64,000 nt of DNA from JAJDNS01 sp963578825. GTDB taxonomy: Bacteria > Acidobacteriota > Vicinamibacteria > Fen-336. The number at the start of each line of letters is the position of its first letter. Position 1 is the first letter of the stretch. The notes beneath the pieces are model-generated. The model saw only the letters and a program-made list of their open reading frames with translations, did not search any database and was not told the DNA's origin. The translations under genes and the position numbers were made by a program. The stretch spans positions 1-64,000 of the forward strand of contig CAUZDW010000005.1 of assembly GCA_963578825.1 (NCBI GenBank). Reading direction: 5' to 3'. This document shows positions 1 to 8,238 of this stretch, one piece after another.

Positions 1-150
1 GGACGTCACACACGGATCTCACGCCGTCCCACCGTGTCGCTTGACCGCTCGCAGGAGTCGTCAGAGCCGCCGGAGACCGCGATTAGGGCCTCTCATTCCC
101 ATCGAAGGGCCCCGCCGAGCGGGGGGGCCGAAAAGCAACCCCCTATGAAT
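1..150. repeat. Left copy of a 150-bp inverted repeat
   Basis: Bases 1-150 match the reverse complement of 12893-13042 without indels. I count about six mismatches (for example at 16, 29, 31, 55, 88 and 120), so roughly 96% identity. Both copies end inward with the same CCCCCTATGAAT. The first base of the window is exactly the outer end of the repeat, as expected if an assembly broke there because the element is present elsewhere. I see no transposase and no convincing coding frame in it. It could be a MITE-like element or the end of a larger mobile element. Confidence 0.9.
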
Positions 151-277
151 ATACTGGGGGCAACACCCCAGCTGGCGGCCAAGGTTAGACCGTTTGGACG
201 CCTCGCGCCATGGATCGGAGGGCCCCGCGATTTTTGGGGCTTCCCAGTGACGCTGGGATCTGGAGCGCGGGGACTTC

Positions 278-976
278 CTAGGGGTGCAACTCGATGGCCA
301 GCCAGATGCTGTCCGTGTCGGCGTAGTAGCGGTGCCAGGGGTATTCCCAGGAGTCCTTTCCTGCGACGCGGCAGAAGGGGTCGTGAGTCGAGCCCACCGG
401 CATCAGGACGTCCTCGTAGAGGGTGTCCTCACGACGTTCGCGGAACTTCTGCATCCTTCCTAGACCGTGGATCTGAGTGTGAACTTCGAGGAAGGAGTGC
501 TCGTTGTGGATGAAGCAGTCGGTGTGACCCGGTGACCACCACAGATTGAGCTTCAGCTCGAAGTCTTGCTCTGCCTCCGGGGCCTGCCTCTCATTGGTGA
601 ACACATGAGGGTCGAGACGGATCTGGCCAACGGTGTCCTGGGGCGAGATGTACAGTGGCGTGTCTCGTGGGAAACTCTTGACGCGGTTGCCGAGCCAGTC
701 CCAGCCACGGAACGTCACGCTGCCCAGGTTGGTGGTGTTGCGGATTCGAAGGATCGCGGCTCTGGCCCCCCGGCTGATCACGCCGCCTCGGAGGTATGTG
801 GACTTCCAGGCCGGAACGATCCCGGGCACGGCGCCGCCTGTGATCAAGGGCTCGGGAGAGAGATTGACGACCGTTCCCTCTTCGACCGGAACCTCCCTGA
901 GTTCCTCCCCAAATGTCGCCTCGATGGCGGCATCGGAGAAAGACAGCGTGCGGAGCTCGGTTTGCGTGGTTGCCAT
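278..976 (-). CDS. Cupin-like protein of the catabolic cluster
   Basis: A 232-residue soluble protein with no signal peptide or membrane segment. The start at 976 opens with MATTQTELRTLSFSD. The C-terminal half is rich in conserved-looking His/Glu/Asp and aromatic residues (HNEHSFLEVHTQ, STHDPFCRVAGKDSWEYPWH), which suggests a metal-binding beta-barrel fold of the cupin type. I do not recognise the exact family. It is the last gene of a minus-strand group, 23 bases after the HpsN-like gene, so it is probably co-transcribed with it and may act on the same substrate or a product. The cupin fold is inferred from the residue pattern, not from a match I can name. Confidence 0.6.
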   Translation of the reverse strand: MATTQTELRTLSFSDAAIEATFGEELREVPVEEGTVVNLSPEPLITGGAVPGIVPAWKSTYLRGGVISRGARAAILRIRNTTNLGSVTFRGWDWLGNRVKSFPRDTPLYISPQDTVGQIRLDPHVFTNERQAPEAEQDFELKLNLWWSPGHTDCFIHNEHSFLEVHTQIHGLGRMQKFRERREDTLYEDVLMPVGSTHDPFCRVAGKDSWEYPWHRYYADTDSIWLAIELHP

Positions 977-999
977 GTGAGTCTCCTCGACCCCGATTC

Positions 1000-2340
1000 T
1001 CAAGGCCTGTCTGTGGGAGGCCGCGGGGGCCCGTCTGGTGCGGCCGCCTCGGCGTAGCCCACGTCCTTCCCGGCGAACCGGCGGACGCGGACGTTGGCCT
1101 GCTCCGCGTGGCCCGGAAAGCCCTCCATCATGGAAAGCCTCGAGCAGTACTCCCCGATCCGGGCGGAGGCTTCGTCCGTCAAGATCTTCTGGTACGTGCA
1201 GGTCTTCAAGAACTTCCCGACCCAGAGACCGCCGGTGTACCGAGCTGCCCCCATGGTCGGCAATGTGTGGTTCGTTCCGATCACCTTGTCTCCGTAGGCC
1301 ACGGTGGTCCGGGAGCCGACGAAGAGCGACCCGTAGTTGGAGAGTCTCTCCAGGAGCTCGTCGGGGTCCTCGGTCATGATCTGGACGTGCTCGCAGGCGA
1401 GACGATCCGCCTCGGTCACTACGTCTTCCAGCGTCTCGCAGACGATGATCTCCCCGTAGTCGCGCCAGGCCTTTCCGGCAATCGGCGCGGTAGGGAGCAC
1501 CTTCAGCAGGCGCTCGATCTCGAGTGCAGTGGCCTCGGCGAGCGCCTGAGACGTGGTGAGCAACGTGGCCGGCGAGCTCGGGCCGTGCTCGGCCTGTCCC
1601 AGAAGGTCCGTTGCGCACAGCTCCGCGTCGGCACTGTCGTCCGCGATGACCAACGTCTCCGTCGGACCGGCCAGAAGGTCGATCCCGACTCGGCCGAAGA
1701 GAAGCCTCTTGGCTTCCGAGACGTAGGCGTTGCCCGGGCCGGCCAGGAGGTCGACGGGGTCGATGGTCTCCGTGCCGAAGGTCATGGCGGCGATGGCCTG
1801 CACTCCTCCGATGCAGTAGATCTCATCCGCACCTGCCAGGGCCTGGGCGGCGACGATCAGCGGGGCCGGTGCGCCGTCGAAGGGCGGGGCACAGGTGATC
1901 ACGCGCCGGCAGCCGGCCACCCTGGCCGTCAGGACGGACATGTGGGCCGAGGCGAGGAGGGGATACTGGCCGCCGGGCACGTAGCAGCCCACGTTGGCGA
2001 TGGGGATGTTGCGGTGGCCGAGGACGACCCCGGGGAGGGTTTCGATCTCCAGGTCCCGAAGGCACGACCTCTGGGCTTCAGCGAAGTTCCTGACCTGAGC
2101 CTGGGCGAACTCCATGTCGTCCCGTTGCTGGCTGGTGAGCTTGTCGACGCACGCGTCGATCTCGGCCCGAGTGAGTCGATAGGACTCACGATTCAGTCCG
2201 TCGAACTTCACCGAGAGCTCCCGGACCGCCGTGTCGCCTCGTGTCTCTACTTCCCGGAGAAGCCCCTCGACGGTCCGCGTCAGGTCCGGGTCCCGGGGCG
2301 TCTTCTTGGAGCCGAGTCCGGTCTTCAGTCTCTTGATCAC
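1000..2340 (-). CDS. HpsN-like dehydrogenase, histidinol dehydrogenase family
   Basis: A 446-residue NAD-dependent dehydrogenase of the histidinol dehydrogenase family. Family landmarks are GCYVPGGQYPLLASAHMS, LAGPGNAYVSEAKRL, LAGPTETLVIADD and GTNHTLPTMGAARYTGG. The last, followed by LWVGKFLKTCTYQ, resembles the sulfopropanediol 3-dehydrogenase (HpsN) branch more than true HisD. The real hisD is at 39572-40864, so this copy is catabolic. I chose the GTG at 2340 because GAGG lies 7 bases upstream. It sits 29 bases after the TPP-enzyme gene in a minus-strand group. In known HpsN the reaction is stepwise oxidation of dihydroxypropanesulfonate to sulfolactate. The substrate here is inference; another C3 hydroxy compound is possible. 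Confidence 0.8.
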   Translation of the reverse strand: MIKRLKTGLGSKKTPRDPDLTRTVEGLLREVETRGDTAVRELSVKFDGLNRESYRLTRAEIDACVDKLTSQQRDDMEFAQAQVRNFAEAQRSCLRDLEIETLPGVVLGHRNIPIANVGCYVPGGQYPLLASAHMSVLTARVAGCRRVITCAPPFDGAPAPLIVAAQALAGADEIYCIGGVQAIAAMTFGTETIDPVDLLAGPGNAYVSEAKRLLFGRVGIDLLAGPTETLVIADDSADAELCATDLLGQAEHGPSSPATLLTTSQALAEATALEIERLLKVLPTAPIAGKAWRDYGEIIVCETLEDVVTEADRLACEHVQIMTEDPDELLERLSNYGSLFVGSRTTVAYGDKVIGTNHTLPTMGAARYTGGLWVGKFLKTCTYQKILTDEASARIGEYCSRLSMMEGFPGHAEQANVRVRRFAGKDVGYAEAAAPDGPPRPPTDRP

Positions 2341-2369
2341 GATTCGTCCTCGACCTCGGTTGCCTGCCG

Positions 2370-4172
2370 CTACAGGTGCTGCTCGCCCTGGCGTCCTTCG
2401 GCGTACTCGGCTTGCTCCTTCTCGTAGTAGGCCGGCGAAGGGAAGTCCCACCAGCCCGTCACGAAGGGGCCCGCCGCGTCCCGGGAGGTCATGACCTCCA
2501 CCAGCGCTGGGCCTCCGGACCCCAGGGCCGCCTGGAGCGCGGGCTCGAGCTCGTCCGCCTTCTCCACCTTCCAGGCCTCCACTCCGAAACCCCGGGCGAC
2601 GTCGCTGAGCTGGGCGGTGTAGGGCTTCCCCCCGCTCTTGTGGTGGTTGAACTCGCTTCCCACGTGACGGCCCATGAACTTGCGCTGGCCACCGCGAATG
2701 GACATGTAGCCCTGGTTGTTCTGAACCACGATGACCACCGGAATCTGGTTCATGACGGCAGTGCCCATCTCAGGCAAGGACATCATGAAGTCCCCGTCTC
2801 CCACTACGGCCACGACCTGGCGATCGGGACACGCCAGCTTGGCGCCGAGGGAAGCAGGGACCGCCCATCCCATGGGGGAGAACGAGCCCGACGTGAGATG
2901 GGTGCGCGGCTCGTAGACGGGAAAGGTCTGCTTCACCGCGCCCTGGGTGTTTCCAGAGCCCGCAACGATGATGCCGCTTCTGTCCATCACCTTGCGGAGT
3001 GCGCCGAGAGGGCGCTGTGAGGTGAAGGGTGTCTCGTCGGAGTCCCGGCGTTCCGCCAGCATGGCTTCCCACCGAGCCTTGCCCGCACGGACGTCGGAAT
3101 GGAAGCCGTCTCGGCTCCCAAGCGCCGCCTTCGACTGCTGATCGGAGATGGCAGCGACGAGGGCCTCGAGGGTCGCACGCGCATCGGCGACGATGCCGAC
3201 CTCGGTGGGGTAGTTCTTCCCGATCTCATGATGGTCGAGGTCGATCTGGATGAGCTTCCCCGGCGGGATGGAGAAGCTGGTGCCCTTGCGATAGCTCGAC
3301 GCCGACCAGTCGGTGAACCGACAGCCGACGGAGAGCACGACGTCGGCGCTGGCGGTGATTTCGTTCCCGCAGGAGGTACCCGTCTGCCCCACGGCCCCGA
3401 TGGAAAGGGGATGGTCGTCCGGAAAGGCGCCCTTGCCGTTCCACGTGCACGATACCGCGGCGCCTGTCTTCTCGGCGAGCGCCGCCAGCGCCTCGGAAGC
3501 GCCCGCTGTGATGGCGCCGCCCCCGGCGACGATCACCGGGCGACTGGCGGAAAGCAGAAGCGCCGCCGCCTTCTCCACGGCAGCGGGATCGGGATGAGCG
3601 ACCCCGACCGCCATGCGGGATGCCAGCGGGTGGATCGCAACCTCGGCGGTCTCGGTCTGGATGTCCATGGGGACCTCGACGTGCACGGGCCCCGGCCGTC
3701 CGGAGAGCATCGTGTTGAATGCACGATGCATGAGGAAGGGCAGCTCATCCACCCGGCCGGCCCTGTACGCACGCTTCGTCACCTGCTCGGTGATCCGGGG
3801 GAACGCGTTCGTCTGATGACGCTCGAGCTCCTGAAGGACGCCGTGCCCCCGCATGTGGGTGGGCGGCCCCCCCGAGACGTAGAAGACGGCGGTGGAGTCG
3901 GCGTAGCACGTGGCCAAACCGATGATCGTGTTGGTGGCGCCGGGTCCGATCGAAGTGGAGCAGGCCATGGGTCGGCCGCTGGCTCGGAAGTAGCCGTCGG
4001 CCATGTGAACCGCGCTCTGTTCGTGCATGACCTGTATGAAGGGGATCTCCGAGTCCTTCTCCAGGAATGCGTCGAAGAGGGACCAGATCCCGTGGCCTGG
4101 AACGCCTGCGACGAACTCGACTCCGTACTCTTTCAACGCTCGCGCAACCACCTGGCCGCCGGTCAGTCTCAT
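2370..4172 (-). CDS. TPP-dependent enzyme, acetolactate synthase family
   Basis: A 600-residue protein with the three-domain layout of the acetolactate synthase/pyruvate oxidase family. The N-terminal pyrimidine-binding domain carries the catalytic Glu in VMHEQSAVHMADGY (near residue 51). A central domain follows, and the C-terminal domain has the TPP-Mg motif from GDGDFMMSLPEM to VVQNNQGYMS. The start at 4172 has GGAGGG five bases upstream. It lies between the class III aminotransferase and the HpsN-like gene, so it probably decarboxylates or condenses a 2-oxo acid made in this pathway. The N-terminus does not look like sulfoacetaldehyde acetyltransferase (Xsc) as I know it. A sulfopyruvate-decarboxylase-like role fits the neighbours but is unproven. 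Confidence 0.8.
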   Translation of the reverse strand: MRLTGGQVVARALKEYGVEFVAGVPGHGIWSLFDAFLEKDSEIPFIQVMHEQSAVHMADGYFRASGRPMACSTSIGPGATNTIIGLATCYADSTAVFYVSGGPPTHMRGHGVLQELERHQTNAFPRITEQVTKRAYRAGRVDELPFLMHRAFNTMLSGRPGPVHVEVPMDIQTETAEVAIHPLASRMAVGVAHPDPAAVEKAAALLLSASRPVIVAGGGAITAGASEALAALAEKTGAAVSCTWNGKGAFPDDHPLSIGAVGQTGTSCGNEITASADVVLSVGCRFTDWSASSYRKGTSFSIPPGKLIQIDLDHHEIGKNYPTEVGIVADARATLEALVAAISDQQSKAALGSRDGFHSDVRAGKARWEAMLAERRDSDETPFTSQRPLGALRKVMDRSGIIVAGSGNTQGAVKQTFPVYEPRTHLTSGSFSPMGWAVPASLGAKLACPDRQVVAVVGDGDFMMSLPEMGTAVMNQIPVVIVVQNNQGYMSIRGGQRKFMGRHVGSEFNHHKSGGKPYTAQLSDVARGFGVEAWKVEKADELEPALQAALGSGGPALVEVMTSRDAAGPFVTGWWDFPSPAYYEKEQAEYAEGRQGEQHL

Positions 4173-4239
4173 GCCACCCTCCTTGCCGACCTATTCGCCC
4201 GCTTCTTCTAGAGTCAGATTTCCAGGCGTGTTGCGCCTC

Positions 4240-5625
4240 CTACAGGAGGCCCCGTTCCTTTGCGATCTCGTCGATGCTCTGTTTGCAGACCCGGATGCAC
4301 TCGTCCAGGTGGGACTTGTCCACGATGAGCGGGGGTGCAATCTCGATGGCGGTCCCAATGGGTCCAACGATGACGCCGTGCTCCCGGATGCGGTGAGAAA
4401 TGGCCGCCACGGTGTCGTCCTCGAAGGCCGCCTTCGTCTCTTTGTCTCGTGTGAAGTCGATGGCGTGCCAGAAACCCAGGCCCCGCACGTCGCCCACGAT
4501 CGGATGGTCGATGAGCGCCTTGGAGAGATCCCTCCCGAACTGCGCTCCCAGGGTGCGCGCCTTCTCGATGAGCCCGTCCCTCTCCTTGATCTCGATGACC
4601 TTCCTGGATGCGGCGCAGGCGACCGCGTGCCCGCTGAACGTGTGGACGTGTCGGAACACCGGGATGGCGTCGGCGATCTCGTCCCGAGTCATGACGGCGC
4701 CGATGGGCGCGAATCCCGCACCCATGGCCTTGGCCATGGTCAGGATGTCGGGCTCGATGCCGAAGTGCTCGCTGGCGAACCAGTGACCGGTTCGCCCGAA
4801 ACCGGTGATCACCTCGTCGATGATGATGAGGACGCCGTAGCGGTCGCAGATCTCACGGACCTTCTTCCAGTAGCGGTCGGGCGGAACCTGGACGCCGTGG
4901 GCTTGCATGATCGGCTCACCGATGAACGCCGCAACCAGGTCCGGCCCTTCGAACTGGATCTGACGCTCCAGATGCATGGCGCAATGGTCCGCGTAGGTGT
5001 CGTCGTCCATTCCGTAGGGATTGCGGTACCGCATGGGGTTGGCCACGAAACTGTGCCCCGGCGCTCGTGGGTCCGGAATGTCCCGCACCCCGAGCCAGTC
5101 GGTGACCGACAACGCCCCGAGGGTGGAACCGTGATAGGCGTTCCAGCGGGCGATCACCTTGTAGGCCTTCGGCTTCTTGCCGCTTTGCTGCTGGTATTGC
5201 TTGGCGAGCTTCAAGGCAGCCTCGACGGCCTCGGATCCGCCGCTGACGAAGCAGGTCCGGGACAGCCTCCCGGGAGCGAGTTCGGCCAGCTTTGCGGCGA
5301 GCTCGACCGTGGGCTCGCTCAGGTAGAGACCCGAGCCCGAATACTGCATCTTGACCGCCTGGTCGTACATGGCCCGGGCGATCTCCTCGTTGCCATACCC
5401 AAGGGAGTTCGAGCGGGTGGTGGCGCTCAACATCTCCAGCAGGCGGCGACCCTTGTGGTCCACGACGTAGGGGCCCTCGCCTTTCATGTAGACACTGGGC
5501 CCCTCGGCCTGGAGCTGCTCCTTCGGCACCAGCGAATAGACGATGTTCGACAGGGCCTTTTTGTCCAGGTCGGCCGCACTCGATCCACCCTTGTCCTGGA
5601 CCCGCGCGCCTGTCGAGAGTGACAT
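4240..5625 (-). CDS. Class III aminotransferase of the catabolic cluster
   Basis: A 461-residue fold-type I PLP enzyme of the omega/class III group. Visible landmarks are CFVSGGSEAVEAALKLAKQY, the Tyr-His of RWNAYHGSTLGALS, the PLP-phenol Asp in LIIIDEVITGFGRTG and the Schiff-base Lys in ILTMAKAMGAGFAPIGA. The start at 5625 follows a strong GAGGAGG site. Members use taurine, GABA, beta-alanine or similar omega-amines with pyruvate or 2-oxoglutarate. A divergently transcribed MocR regulator starts about 100 bases away, the usual arrangement for TauR/GabR-controlled aminotransferases. With the HpsN-like enzyme next door, an amino-sulfonate such as taurine is a reasonable but untested substrate. 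Confidence 0.85.
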   Translation of the reverse strand: MSLSTGARVQDKGGSSAADLDKKALSNIVYSLVPKEQLQAEGPSVYMKGEGPYVVDHKGRRLLEMLSATTRSNSLGYGNEEIARAMYDQAVKMQYSGSGLYLSEPTVELAAKLAELAPGRLSRTCFVSGGSEAVEAALKLAKQYQQQSGKKPKAYKVIARWNAYHGSTLGALSVTDWLGVRDIPDPRAPGHSFVANPMRYRNPYGMDDDTYADHCAMHLERQIQFEGPDLVAAFIGEPIMQAHGVQVPPDRYWKKVREICDRYGVLIIIDEVITGFGRTGHWFASEHFGIEPDILTMAKAMGAGFAPIGAVMTRDEIADAIPVFRHVHTFSGHAVACAASRKVIEIKERDGLIEKARTLGAQFGRDLSKALIDHPIVGDVRGLGFWHAIDFTRDKETKAAFEDDTVAAISHRIREHGVIVGPIGTAIEIAPPLIVDKSHLDECIRVCKQSIDEIAKERGLL

Positions 5626-5682
5626 CTCATCCTCCTCATTGGGCCGGCGTGCCGTCGGTATCCGCTCCAGATGACGGCAGGA

Positions 5683-5705
5683 TGGTATAGAGTTAAGTGG
5701 TCATA
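5683..5705. promoter_or_regulatory. Candidate operator between divergent genes
   Basis: The short gap between the aminotransferase (start 5625, minus) and the MocR regulator (start 5723, plus) holds two similar half-sites in direct orientation, TGGTATA at 5683 and TGGTCATA at 5698, 15 bases apart. MocR proteins commonly bind direct repeats in such gaps. This AT-rich spot is also the only likely promoter region for both units. The site is inferred from position and partial repetition only. Confidence 0.35.
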
Positions 5706-5722
5706 AGAAAAGAGCCAGTTCG

Positions 5723-7357
5723 ATGAGTTTTCATGGAACCAGTGGCACTACCCAGCCAGCGGTCCTGGACACCGTCGCCATCGACCGTCAGAGCCGAGTG
5801 CCCCACTACAGGCAGCTCTACCACCAGCTGCGGACGTTGCTCCTCCGGCGAACTCTCCGCCCGGGAATGCGCCTCCCCTCCACGCGGGCGCTGTCGTCCG
5901 ACCTGACCGTCGCCAGAAACACGGTGGTCGCCGTCTACGAGCAGCTGGCGACCGAGGGGTTCATCGAAACCTCCCATGGCGCCCGGGCGTGGGTGGCCGA
6001 TCTGCCCACGCCTGTCTCGGACGCGGATCGGGCGGCCCTGCCGCCTCTCTTCCCGCGCCTCTCTCGCCGCGGCCGCGCCCTGGTGGCCCAGGAGCACAGC
6101 TGGGCTCCAAGCCAGGGAATGCTCTTTCAGCCCGGAATGCCCGAGATGCAGGAGTTTCCGTTCGGTACGTGGCGGCGGCTGCTCACCGAGCGAATCAAGC
6201 CCGGCTCGGTCGACGTCTTTGGATACCACAGCTTCGGCGGTCACCCACCCCTGCGCGAGGCGATCGCGTCCTATGTGGAAGCGTCCCGGGGCGTGCGCTG
6301 CTCCGCGGACCAGGTCATCGTCACCAGCGGGGCGCAGGGCGCTCTCAACCTCCTGGCCTCCCTGTTCATCGATCCCGGCGATGACGTGATGCTCGAGGAG
6401 CCCGGCTATACGGGGGCTCAGGGAGCCTTCGTGTCCGCCGGAGCGAACCTTCTGCCCCTACGGGTGAGCGAGAGCGGCTGGTGCCTGGAAGACCTGGAGA
6501 AGTCGCGGCCTCGGCTCATCTACCTGACGCCTTCGTGTCAGTTCCCCATGGGGATCACCATGCGGATGGAGCAGCGCCTCAGGCTGCTGGAGCTCGCCCG
6601 CGATGCCGGGGCCTGGACCATCGAGGACGACTTCGACAGCGAATACAGGTTCTCGACCAAGCCGATTCCCGCCATGCAGGGAGTCGACGACACAGGGCGC
6701 ACCATCTACGTGGGGACCTTCGCGAAGACTCTCTTTCCTTCCCTTCGGATCGGCTTCCTGGTCATGCCTGGAGCGTTCGACGAGAAGATGACAAAGGCGC
6801 TGTTCCTGCTGGGGCAAACCACGCCGCTCTTCCTTCAGGCGGCCCTCGCCGATTTCATCAACGAGGGCCACTTCTCCAAGCACCTGAGACGCATGAAGAG
6901 GCTCTACGCTCGTCGTCGGTCGCTTTTCATGGAACTGGTCCCCCACTATCTGGGGGACTGGATGGAGCCTCTGAAGGGCGGGGCCGGTCTCCAAACCGTC
7001 TGGCGGCTCGCACAGGGGATCGACGACCGGGTCGTTGCCGGCGAGGCTGCCGAGGCCTCGATCAGCACCACGCCCCTCTCCATCCACTATCGCCACGGCT
7101 CTTCGGAGCACGGACTCATTCTCGGCTACGCCTCCGTAGACGAAGAACACACTCATCTCGGACTGGCATGCCTCCGAGCGACCTTCGAAAAAATGACGAA
7201 GCAGACTCGCCCCGGGGTTCGGAGTGGACCCTCGGAGCCGGTCCGCAGCAAGGGAACCACCGGTAGGGCGAAACGAATCCGACCAACCTCCCCTCGACCC
7301 GCGCAGACTCGAACGGAAGGCGGGGGAAGGAACGCAAGAACGACGAGGAGAAGCTGA
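5723..7357 (+). CDS. MocR-type regulator (GntR wHTH fused to aminotransferase fold)
   Basis: A 544-residue transcription factor. The N-terminal GntR winged helix spans about residues 25-90 (PGMRLPSTRALSSDL, ARNTVVAVYEQLATEGF). The rest is a fold-type I aminotransferase-like domain that binds PLP as ligand sensor, with the Lys in IYVGTFAKTLFPSLRIGFL and the PLP Asp in WTIEDDFDSEYRF. The last ~55 residues are a basic low-complexity tail that may be non-conserved. MocR proteins include TauR, GabR and PdxR. It is divergent from the aminotransferase operon and only one base separates it from the downstream isomerase gene, so it probably controls both directions. Confidence 0.9.
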   Translation: MSFHGTSGTTQPAVLDTVAIDRQSRVPHYRQLYHQLRTLLLRRTLRPGMRLPSTRALSSDLTVARNTVVAVYEQLATEGFIETSHGARAWVADLPTPVSDADRAALPPLFPRLSRRGRALVAQEHSWAPSQGMLFQPGMPEMQEFPFGTWRRLLTERIKPGSVDVFGYHSFGGHPPLREAIASYVEASRGVRCSADQVIVTSGAQGALNLLASLFIDPGDDVMLEEPGYTGAQGAFVSAGANLLPLRVSESGWCLEDLEKSRPRLIYLTPSCQFPMGITMRMEQRLRLLELARDAGAWTIEDDFDSEYRFSTKPIPAMQGVDDTGRTIYVGTFAKTLFPSLRIGFLVMPGAFDEKMTKALFLLGQTTPLFLQAALADFINEGHFSKHLRRMKRLYARRRSLFMELVPHYLGDWMEPLKGGAGLQTVWRLAQGIDDRVVAGEAAEASISTTPLSIHYRHGSSEHGLILGYASVDEEHTHLGLACLRATFEKMTKQTRPGVRSGPSEPVRSKGTTGRAKRIRPTSPRPAQTRTEGGGRNARTTRRS

Positions 7358-7358
7358 G

Positions 7359-8222
7359 ATGGAACGCCCCACCGTTTCCTACATGATGCCGTTCTCGAAC
7401 GTGGCGCATCTCCCGCTGAAGAAGAAGGCCGAGGCGACCCGACTCGCTGGCTTCCCGGAGCTGTCTCTCATGCCTGCAGAGGTCGAGACATTCCTGGACG
7501 ATGGGCTGACGTACGCGCAGATCAAATCGATGGCCGCCGACGAGGGCGTCAAGATCACGCGGCTCGATCCGCTCAACACGTGGCCGAGGATCTGGCGACC
7601 CGACAACATGGACGACGCCTACATCGAGAGCGTGGGCACCACCCCGGACCGGTTCTTCGAGCTCGCGGAGGGCCTCGGCTGTGCCCACGCCAGCCTAAAT
7701 GCCACGTTTCCCCTGGACTCCATGTCTCTGGACGAGATCACGGAGCACTACGCCGCCATCTGCAAGCGGGCCCGTGAGCACGGGATGAACTGCGACCTGG
7801 AGTTCATCCCGCTCTGGGGAGTACCGACCCTCCAGATGGCGTGGGACATCGTGAAGGGCGCCGCGGCACCGAACGGCGGCATCGTCTTCGACGTGTGGCA
7901 CTACGTCCGGGGCGGGTCGAAGATGGGCTTGCTCCGGGAGATTCCGGGCGACCAGATCCACTGCGTTCAGCTCAACGACGGGCCGCTCGAGCTTCTCCCG
8001 GGCGTGACCATCAAGGACAGCTGCTACGATCGACACTTTCCAGGCGATGGCGAGTTCCCCAACGTCGAGCTCGTTCGAATCCTGGCGGAGACCGGGGGAT
8101 TGAATGGGGTCGGGCCCGAGGTCTTCTCGCCCATGCTCAAAACAATGAGCGTGGAGGAGGTGGCCCGCCGTTCGGCGGACTCGACCCGGAAGGTGCTGGC
8201 GGCCGCAGGCGTCGTCGACTGA
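7359..8222 (+). CDS. Sugar phosphate isomerase/epimerase-like TIM barrel
   Basis: A 287-residue protein of the AP-endonuclease-2/xylose-isomerase-like TIM-barrel superfamily. The metal-site pattern of the family can be followed: Glu in CDLEFIPLWGVPTL, Asp/His in IVFDVWHYVRGG, the histidine strand IHCVQLNDG and a late Glu in GVGPEVFSP. The ATG at 7359 has GAGGAG about eight bases upstream and comes directly after the MocR stop, so the two are co-transcribed. Members isomerise hydroxypyruvate, tagatose, inosose and similar compounds. No specific substrate can be read here; a role in the cluster's carbon skeleton processing is inferred from position. Confidence 0.75.
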   Translation: MERPTVSYMMPFSNVAHLPLKKKAEATRLAGFPELSLMPAEVETFLDDGLTYAQIKSMAADEGVKITRLDPLNTWPRIWRPDNMDDAYIESVGTTPDRFFELAEGLGCAHASLNATFPLDSMSLDEITEHYAAICKRAREHGMNCDLEFIPLWGVPTLQMAWDIVKGAAAPNGGIVFDVWHYVRGGSKMGLLREIPGDQIHCVQLNDGPLELLPGVTIKDSCYDRHFPGDGEFPNVELVRILAETGGLNGVGPEVFSPMLKTMSVEEVARRSADSTRKVLAAAGVVD

Positions 8223-8238
8223 CGCCGAGGGACACAGG

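Noticed and set aside
34..513. Open frame on the plus strand across the left repeat
   Set aside because: Arg/Pro/Gly-rich composition typical of antisense frames in GC-rich DNA. It overlaps a convincing minus-strand gene and has no family features.
1000..2340. Second biosynthetic hisD
   Set aside because: The complete his operon has its own hisD. This copy has HpsN-type sequence near its C-terminal substrate region and lies in a catabolic cluster.
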